Assembly: GCF_011174775.1 (NCBI RefSeq)
Contig: NZ_JAANHS010000002.1
Span: 248,001-312,000, forward strand
Reading direction: 5' to 3'
Length of the DNA: 64,000 nucleotides
Origin: Rhodobacter calidifons
GTDB lineage: Bacteria > Pseudomonadota > Alphaproteobacteria > Rhodobacterales > Rhodobacteraceae
Shown: positions 59,513 to 64,000 of the stretch, piece after piece
Position numbering within the stretch: the first letter of the stretch is position 1
Layout: each line of letters opens with the position of its first letter
Translations under genes and position numbers: made by a program
The notes under the pieces: model-generated
Seen by the model: the letters and a program-made list of their open reading frames with translations, nothing else
Databases searched by the model: none
Told to the model about the DNA's origin: nothing

Positions 59513-60469
59513 ATGCCGCTGACCCGCAAACCCCGCATCGCCATCATGGGCGAGTTCAGTTCCGGGAAAAGCACGCTCTGCAACGTGCTGATGGGCGCGC
59601 GGCCGCTTCTGGAAAAGGTGACGGCGACGCAGCTGCCGCCGGTCTGGCTGTCCTATGGGCCCGAAGACGCCTACACGATGGGCCTGGACGGACATGCCTA
59701 TGACCTGGACCTGGCCGAGCTGGAGGATGTCAGCCTCGAGACGACGGAGCATGTCCGCATCTTCATGAAAAGCGATATCCTGCGCTATTGCGACCTGATC
59801 GACATGCCCGGCATCTCTGACCCGTCGATGTCGTCCGAAGTATGGGAACGGATGGCGCATCTGGCGGATGGCGTGCTGTGGTGCACCCATGCCACCCAGG
59901 CCTGGCGGCAGTCGGAATCCGGGGTCTGGTCCACCTTCCCGAAGGAAATGCGCGACAACAGCCTGCTGCTGGTGACGCGGTTCGACAAGATCGTCGGTGA
60001 AACGGACCGTGCGAAGGTCATCAAGCGGGTCCGCCAGGAAACCGAAGGCCTGTTTGCGGATGTGTTCCCCGTATCGCTGTTGCAGGCCATGCGGGCCGGT
60101 GACGACGAGGCGACCTGGATCGACAGTGGCGCGGATGCCTTCACCAAGGCCCTGTTCGAGGTGGTGCACCGGATCGTGGACGAGGGCCATCCCGAGCCCG
60201 GCGATGAAGGCAAGCCCGCCATCACCCCGGACCCTGCCGACGAGACCGAGGTCGGTCAGAGCCTGATCGCCCGGACCTTCGAGCGGCTGACGGCAATCCG
60301 CAACACTCCGGTGATCCGCATCCAGCCGCGCCGGGTCGAGGCCAAGACGGAACGTCTGTTGCGGACCGAGCGACCGACCGCCGACAGCCGCCCTGTGCTG
60401 GTCACCTTTGCCGACGACATCGTGGGCACCGGCGACATGCCCTCGCTTGGCCGTCTGAAGACCTCGTAA
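59513..60469 (+). CDS. Small dynamin-type GTPase
   Basis: A 318-residue GTPase beginning almost directly with its P-loop: RIAIMGEFSSGKST, G1 at residues 13-21. G3 is DMPG at 97-100 and G4 TRFDK at 155-159. GEFSSGKST is the typical P-loop of dynamin and GTP-binding stress proteins. There is no long stalk; the last 80 residues are Arg-rich and may bind a partner. It lies 30 bases after the dynamin-like gene. Together the genes look like a two- or three-GTPase complex, since bacterial dynamins often act in pairs. Confidence 0.88.
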   Translation: MPLTRKPRIAIMGEFSSGKSTLCNVLMGARPLLEKVTATQLPPVWLSYGPEDAYTMGLDGHAYDLDLAELEDVSLETTEHVRIFMKSDILRYCDLIDMPGISDPSMSSEVWERMAHLADGVLWCTHATQAWRQSESGVWSTFPKEMRDNSLLLVTRFDKIVGETDRAKVIKRVRQETEGLFADVFPVSLLQAMRAGDDEATWIDSGADAFTKALFEVVHRIVDEGHPEPGDEGKPAITPDPADETEVGQSLIARTFERLTAIRNTPVIRIQPRRVEAKTERLLRTERPTADSRPVLVTFADDIVGTGDMPSLGRLKTS

Positions 60470-60487
60470 GCCGGAAAGGATACCAGC

Positions 60488-60859
60488 GTGGCAGTTGCGG
60501 ACAGCCTGGCGGCGGTGGTGAAGGCCTTTCCGCAGGCGCGTCTGGTGGCCTTTGCCGACCTCTCCGCGCGCATGATCCTCAGCAGCGCCGGCCCGATGGT
60601 GACGACGCAGGAACACCTCGACCGGCTCTGCGACCAGGCGCGCACCAGTTTTGACGACCCGATGTTCTCGCTGTCGGTCCAAGCTTTCGGCGAGCCGCAT
60701 GCCGCGCTGCTTCTGGGGCCGGCCAACCTGCGGCTCTTCCTGCGGTCCGAGGAAGAGCCGGCCGATGCGATGTGCTGCATCTGCGATCATGCCATTGACC
60801 TTGCCGCTTTTGTGACGAAAATCCGCGAAACGCTTGAAAGCATCACCCATGGCGGGTGA
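60488..60859 (+). CDS. Small protein with Roadblock/LC7-like pattern
   Basis: A 123-residue protein, GTG start 18 bases after the GTPase stop with GGAAAGG upstream. Predicted order is helix (SLAAVVKAF), strand (ARLVAFADLSARMILSS), helix (QEHLDRLCDQARTSF), strands (ALLLGPANLRLFLRSE, DAMCCICDH) and a final helix (LAAFVTKIRETLESI). This matches the Roadblock/LC7 fold, and Roadblock proteins such as MglB regulate small GTPases, as the context would suggest. I base this on pattern only; there is no motif that proves it. Confidence 0.6.
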   Translation: MAVADSLAAVVKAFPQARLVAFADLSARMILSSAGPMVTTQEHLDRLCDQARTSFDDPMFSLSVQAFGEPHAALLLGPANLRLFLRSEEEPADAMCCICDHAIDLAAFVTKIRETLESITHGG

Positions 60860-60889
60860 CAGGGCGGATGACTGGGGCCGCAGAAACCG

Positions 60890-61744
60890 TTGAACAAGGG
60901 CGCCGTTCCGATCCTCGCACGTCTGCACAGCCTGCAGGCTCCGGTCCGCATCCTGTCCGGCGGCGCGCGCGTCATCGCCGAAGCGGGCAGCCCGAACCCG
61001 GTCGCGCAGATCCTGCGCGCGGTGAACGAGACCATGCTGGCCCGGTCGCTGGAGTTCCGGTCCTCGGCCGGATCGTCGCTGACGCTGGATGTTGACGGAC
61101 GCCGGGTGCTGCGGTTGACGGCCAGCCACGGCCTGCCGGGGGCCGAGGCCTGCCTCGGCGCAGAGGTGCTTGAGGACGAGCACAAGGATGACCTGATCAA
61201 GCTGATGCAGGCCCTGGCGGGCCCGAGGCCGGAGATCCGGGTGGTCACGGGCCCGGTCAGCCGCGACGGTGCCGAGGTCAGCGTCGGCCTGCCGGTGGCG
61301 CTGCTGGCGGACCTCCTGCTGATCGACCTGAACCCGGTCGGACCGGATGCGCCCGACGCGGAAGCCGAGGCTGTCCCTGCGTCCGAGGATCCGCCGACGG
61401 TGCGGCTGTCCGGCGCCAGCATCGAGGTCTTCGCTCAGGCCATCGGTCCGTCGCTGATCGCCTGGCTGATCCGTGGCGGTGCGGGCGATGCCGCCCGGGC
61501 CGGGCCCGAGGACATGGTCTCTCATCTTCAGGGTTTCCTTGACGAGGAAGCCGATGCGGTAATCCGGCAGCTGGACCTGGTCTCGGCCGCCCCCGGCGAC
61601 CCGGCCTGTCTGCTGCTGGGTGTGACACTGATCGAAGGCCACAGCATCCTCTGTGCCCGGCTGGAGGACCGGCTGCTCCTGGGCGTGATCGAAGGCGATG
61701 GTGCGCAGGCGGTGCTGACGGCCTGGCGCGGGCTGCTGGCGTGA
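60890..61744 (+). CDS. Last gene of the GTPase cluster, unknown family
   Basis: A 284-residue protein starting at TTG 60890 (no better start is in frame; the ribosome-binding site is weak). It has no signal peptide and no membrane helix. Two halves may be repeats of a similar fold, each with a short strand-rich region (RVLRLTASHG; CLLLGVTLIEGHSILCARLEDRLLLGVIEG) and helices. The second half's alternating strands recall the small protein just upstream. Cofactor motifs are absent. It ends 88 bases before motB and seems to close the FHA-GTPase cluster. Confidence 0.65.
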   Translation: MNKGAVPILARLHSLQAPVRILSGGARVIAEAGSPNPVAQILRAVNETMLARSLEFRSSAGSSLTLDVDGRRVLRLTASHGLPGAEACLGAEVLEDEHKDDLIKLMQALAGPRPEIRVVTGPVSRDGAEVSVGLPVALLADLLLIDLNPVGPDAPDAEAEAVPASEDPPTVRLSGASIEVFAQAIGPSLIAWLIRGGAGDAARAGPEDMVSHLQGFLDEEADAVIRQLDLVSAAPGDPACLLLGVTLIEGHSILCARLEDRLLLGVIEGDGAQAVLTAWRGLLA

Positions 61745-61832
61745 AGCCCGACTGCGGCGGGATTGTGGAAAACCGCTAAAAGGCAATCGGTTAAGACAGT
61801 GTAAGGGCTCTGCCTGCTATGAAGGATCCCGG

Positions 61833-62699
61833 GTGAAAACTTGGGTGATGTGGATGGCAGCGCAAAGCAATGCGGCGCCGGTCATCATCAAGCGGAAGAA
61901 GGTGGTTGGTGGCGGGGGCCACCACGGCGGGGCCTGGAAAGTGGCCTATGCCGACTTCGTGACCGCCATGATGGCGTTCTTCCTCTTGATGTGGCTGTTG
62001 AACGCGACGACGGAAAAGCAACGGAAGGGGATCTCGGACTATTTCAATCCGACGATCCCGGTGAACCGCATTTCGGGCGGCGGAGACGGCGCCTTCGGCG
62101 GCAACAGCGTCTTTGCGGAAGAGACGATGGCCCATACCGGAACCGGCGCGATGGATCGCAAGACCGCGACGGCCTCGCCCGACCGGGCGGCTGAGGATGC
62201 CGGCAAGGGTGCCGCCGGCGAAGGCCGCGGCCTGTCCGAGCTCCGGGATGTCGAGAAGGCCCTGCTGGCGCGTGGCGGCGAAAGCAACACGATGGAGCGG
62301 CTTTTGCGGCACGTCGTGACGCGGATCACCGACGAGGGGCTGGTGATCGAGCTGTTCGATCTGCCGGATGCGCCGCTCTTCCGGGCCGAGACGGCCGAGC
62401 CTTCCTCGATCACCCTGGCCCTGGCCGACCTGCTGGCCGATGTCCTGAACCTGACCACGAACGAGCTTGCCGTCAGCGGGCACCTGCGCGCGCATCCGGT
62501 GACGCTGATCGACAACCCGGTCTGGAGTCTTTCGGCGCTGCGCGCGCAAGAGACGCGGCGGGTGCTGGAGTCCGCCGGGATCGATCCGGCGCGGATGCAG
62601 CGCGTCTCGGGCCATGCCGACCGCAAGCCGGCAGTGTCCGACCCGACCGCCATCCGCAACAACCGGATCGAGGTCATCCTTCTGCGCCGTGACCGATAG
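61833..62699 (+). CDS. motB: Flagellar motor protein MotB
   Basis: A 288-residue stator protein. The N-terminus has basic residues, then the single membrane helix with the proton-binding aspartate in WKVAYADFVTAMMAFFLLMWLL near residues 34-55. A plug or linker follows, and the C-terminal OmpA-like peptidoglycan-binding domain (about 150-285) contains SGHLRAHP, LSALRAQETRRVLESAGI and NNRIEVILL. GTG at 61833 with AAGGA seven bases upstream is my choice; ATG 61848 or 61854 are possible. No motA is next to it in this window. Confidence 0.9.
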   Translation: MKTWVMWMAAQSNAAPVIIKRKKVVGGGGHHGGAWKVAYADFVTAMMAFFLLMWLLNATTEKQRKGISDYFNPTIPVNRISGGGDGAFGGNSVFAEETMAHTGTGAMDRKTATASPDRAAEDAGKGAAGEGRGLSELRDVEKALLARGGESNTMERLLRHVVTRITDEGLVIELFDLPDAPLFRAETAEPSSITLALADLLADVLNLTTNELAVSGHLRAHPVTLIDNPVWSLSALRAQETRRVLESAGIDPARMQRVSGHADRKPAVSDPTAIRNNRIEVILLRRDR

Positions 62700-62789
62700 T
62701 GGATCGAATTTTATCCGTTAGGGCCATGTTAAGCGGACCGGATGCAGCTTTGGCCGAGAAGTGGTCGAAGCAGCAGAAAGGCGCTTTCC

Positions 62790-64000
62790 ATGACGATTTC
62801 CTCCTCGCTCAGCGCGGGTGTGGCCGGGTTGAACGCGAACGCCACCCGTCTGGCCGCGATTTCCGACAATATCGCCAACTCTGCCACCTATGGCTACAAG
62901 CGTGCCTCGACCGATTTCACCAGCATGGTGATCTCGTCGACGCGGGGCACAAGCTCCTATTCGGCGGGGGGTGTGCGGGCCTCGACGGTCCGGCTGATCG
63001 ACGAACGGGGCGACCTGATCGGTACCGGGCACCCGCTGGACCTGGCGATTGCCGGGCGCGGGATGCTGCCCGTGATCAACGAGGTGTCGCTGGGCAACGC
63101 GCTGTCCGACACGCCGCTTCTGATGACGCGGACCGGCAGTTTCCGCACCGATGCCGATGGCGTGCTGAAGACCGACGCGGGCCTTGTGCTTCTGGGCTGG
63201 CCCGCCAATGCCGATGGTTCCATTCCCCCTCGGCCGCGCGACACGATCGCCGGGTTGGTGCCGGTGGTGATAAACACCAACCAGACGGCAGGCGACCCGA
63301 CCACCGCGATGAACCTGGGGGTGAACCTGCCGGCAACCTACACCTACGCCGGGTCCACCGCCGTACCACCGCCCCTGTCGGTGGAATATTTCGGCAACCT
63401 TGGCACTTCGGAAGCGCTCGAGGTGACGTTCATCCCGATCGTCCCGTTAACCGGGTCATCCAACACCTGGACGATGCAGATCCGCGACAGCGCCTCGGGC
63501 GGGGCGCTGATCGGAGAGTATGAACTGACCTTCGACGATTCGCGTGGGGCGGGGGGCACGCTGGCCTCGGTGACCGTCGTTTCCGGCGGGGCCTACAACG
63601 CGGCGGATGGCACCCTGGCGCTGACCGTGGCGGGTGGGCCGATGACGGTCGGGATCGGCCGGCTGGGCGACCCGAACGGCCTGACCCAGTTGTCGGACAA
63701 CTTTGCTCCGGTTTCGATCACCAAGAACGGCTCGCCCGTAGGGAACCTGACCACGGTCGAGATCGACGAGAAAGGCTATGTGAACGCCACCTACAACACC
63801 GGCTTCACCAAACGGCTTTACCAGATCCCGCTGGTCGATGTGCCGAACCCCAACGGCCTCTTGTCACTGTCGAACCAGACCTACCAGGTCTCGCCCGAGT
63901 CGGGGTCGTTCTTCCTGTGGGATGCGGGCTCCGGTCCCACCGGCTCGATCCAGGGCTACTCGCGCGAGGGGTCTAAGACCGATGTCGCGGCCGAACTGAC
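62790..64000 (+). CDS. flgE: Flagellar hook protein FlgE, runs off the window
   Basis: The first 403 codons of a hook protein, still open at the window end. The N-terminus MTISSSLSAGVAGLNANATR and ISDNIANSATYGYKRASTDF is the conserved axial-protein helix with the rod/hook signature. Later, GHPLDLAIAGRGMLPV and MTRTGSFRTDADGVLKT are typical of FlgE. The D1 and D2 domains are Gly/Thr-rich with beta segments. AGAAAGGCGC lies before the ATG at 62790, 90 bases after motB. Confidence 0.93.
   Translation, partial: MTISSSLSAGVAGLNANATRLAAISDNIANSATYGYKRASTDFTSMVISSTRGTSSYSAGGVRASTVRLIDERGDLIGTGHPLDLAIAGRGMLPVINEVSLGNALSDTPLLMTRTGSFRTDADGVLKTDAGLVLLGWPANADGSIPPRPRDTIAGLVPVVINTNQTAGDPTTAMNLGVNLPATYTYAGSTAVPPPLSVEYFGNLGTSEALEVTFIPIVPLTGSSNTWTMQIRDSASGGALIGEYELTFDDSRGAGGTLASVTVVSGGAYNAADGTLALTVAGGPMTVGIGRLGDPNGLTQLSDNFAPVSITKNGSPVGNLTTVEIDEKGYVNATYNTGFTKRLYQIPLVDVPNPNGLLSLSNQTYQVSPESGSFFLWDAGSGPTGSIQGYSREGSKTDVAAEL

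Overview
The window reads as chromosomal DNA of a high-GC alphaproteobacterium of the Rhodobacteraceae/Paracoccaceae. This rests on gene content and order: hisS-hisZ-hisG with a short-form HisG that needs HisZ, a DUF1489 gene beside an adenosylcobalamin-dependent ribonucleotide reductase, lysA followed by a TIGR02302/DUF4175 protein, trcR (DUF1013), a COQ9-type gene beside rpsU, an AcuI-type reductase, phaA-phaB, and flagellar motB-flgE. Species cannot be named from the sequence alone.

Layout. 0.1-4.3 kb: a sugar or inositol-type catabolic set (two Gfo/Idh/MocA dehydrogenases around an IolE-like TIM-barrel protein) with a perfect LacI-type operator in front and a convergent LacI regulator behind. 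4.5-8.4 kb: lysA and the TIGR02302 protein. 8.6-11.1 kb: an unusual one-chain fusion of adenylation domain, carrier domain and membrane acyltransferase. 11.1-11.9 kb: an orphan ParB-domain gene. 11.95-12.2 kb: a cluster of hairpin repeats. 12.2-13.9 kb: a small AT-richer islet with a translationally coupled pair (exported protein plus four-helix membrane protein) that I cannot assign to a family. 13.9-22.9 kb: slyX, hisS-hisZ-hisG, nrdJ, a hicB/hicA-like toxin-antitoxin pair, a hydroxyisobutyrate-dehydrogenase-family gene and acuI; the two ends of this block carry inverted copies of one 3'-flanking repeat. 22.9-30.4 kb: an IS30-type transposase remnant, then a tightly packed catabolic operon built around a NicX-like 2,5-dihydroxypyridine dioxygenase. 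That operon looks as if it is decaying: a one-base frameshift in the acyl-CoA dehydrogenase, an internal deletion in the glutamine-synthetase-like gene, and a collapsed APC permease. 30.4-52.6 kb: mostly core metabolism and housekeeping (uppP, an NDUFA9-type protein, tRNA-Leu, trcR, RNase T2, COQ9, rpsU, ald with its Lrp regulator, mscL, Sua5/TsaC, Trm112, a CnoX-like thioredoxin, tag, an EAL protein, phaAB, a polyprenyl synthase).

52.8-61.7 kb is the most interesting block: a co-directional, closely spaced run of an FHA protein, a PP2C phosphatase, three P-loop GTPases (one clearly dynamin-like), a small protein with a Roadblock/LC7-like secondary-structure pattern, and a final unknown protein, directly upstream of motB and flgE. 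No Ser/Thr kinase is present in the window. It looks like a phosphorylation-controlled GTPase module, possibly linked to the cell envelope or flagellum; its function is not known to me.

The + strand is C-rich over roughly the first 14 kb whichever strand is coding. Further right it is G-rich through about 30 kb, and beyond that it mostly follows gene strand. The switch lies inside hisS.
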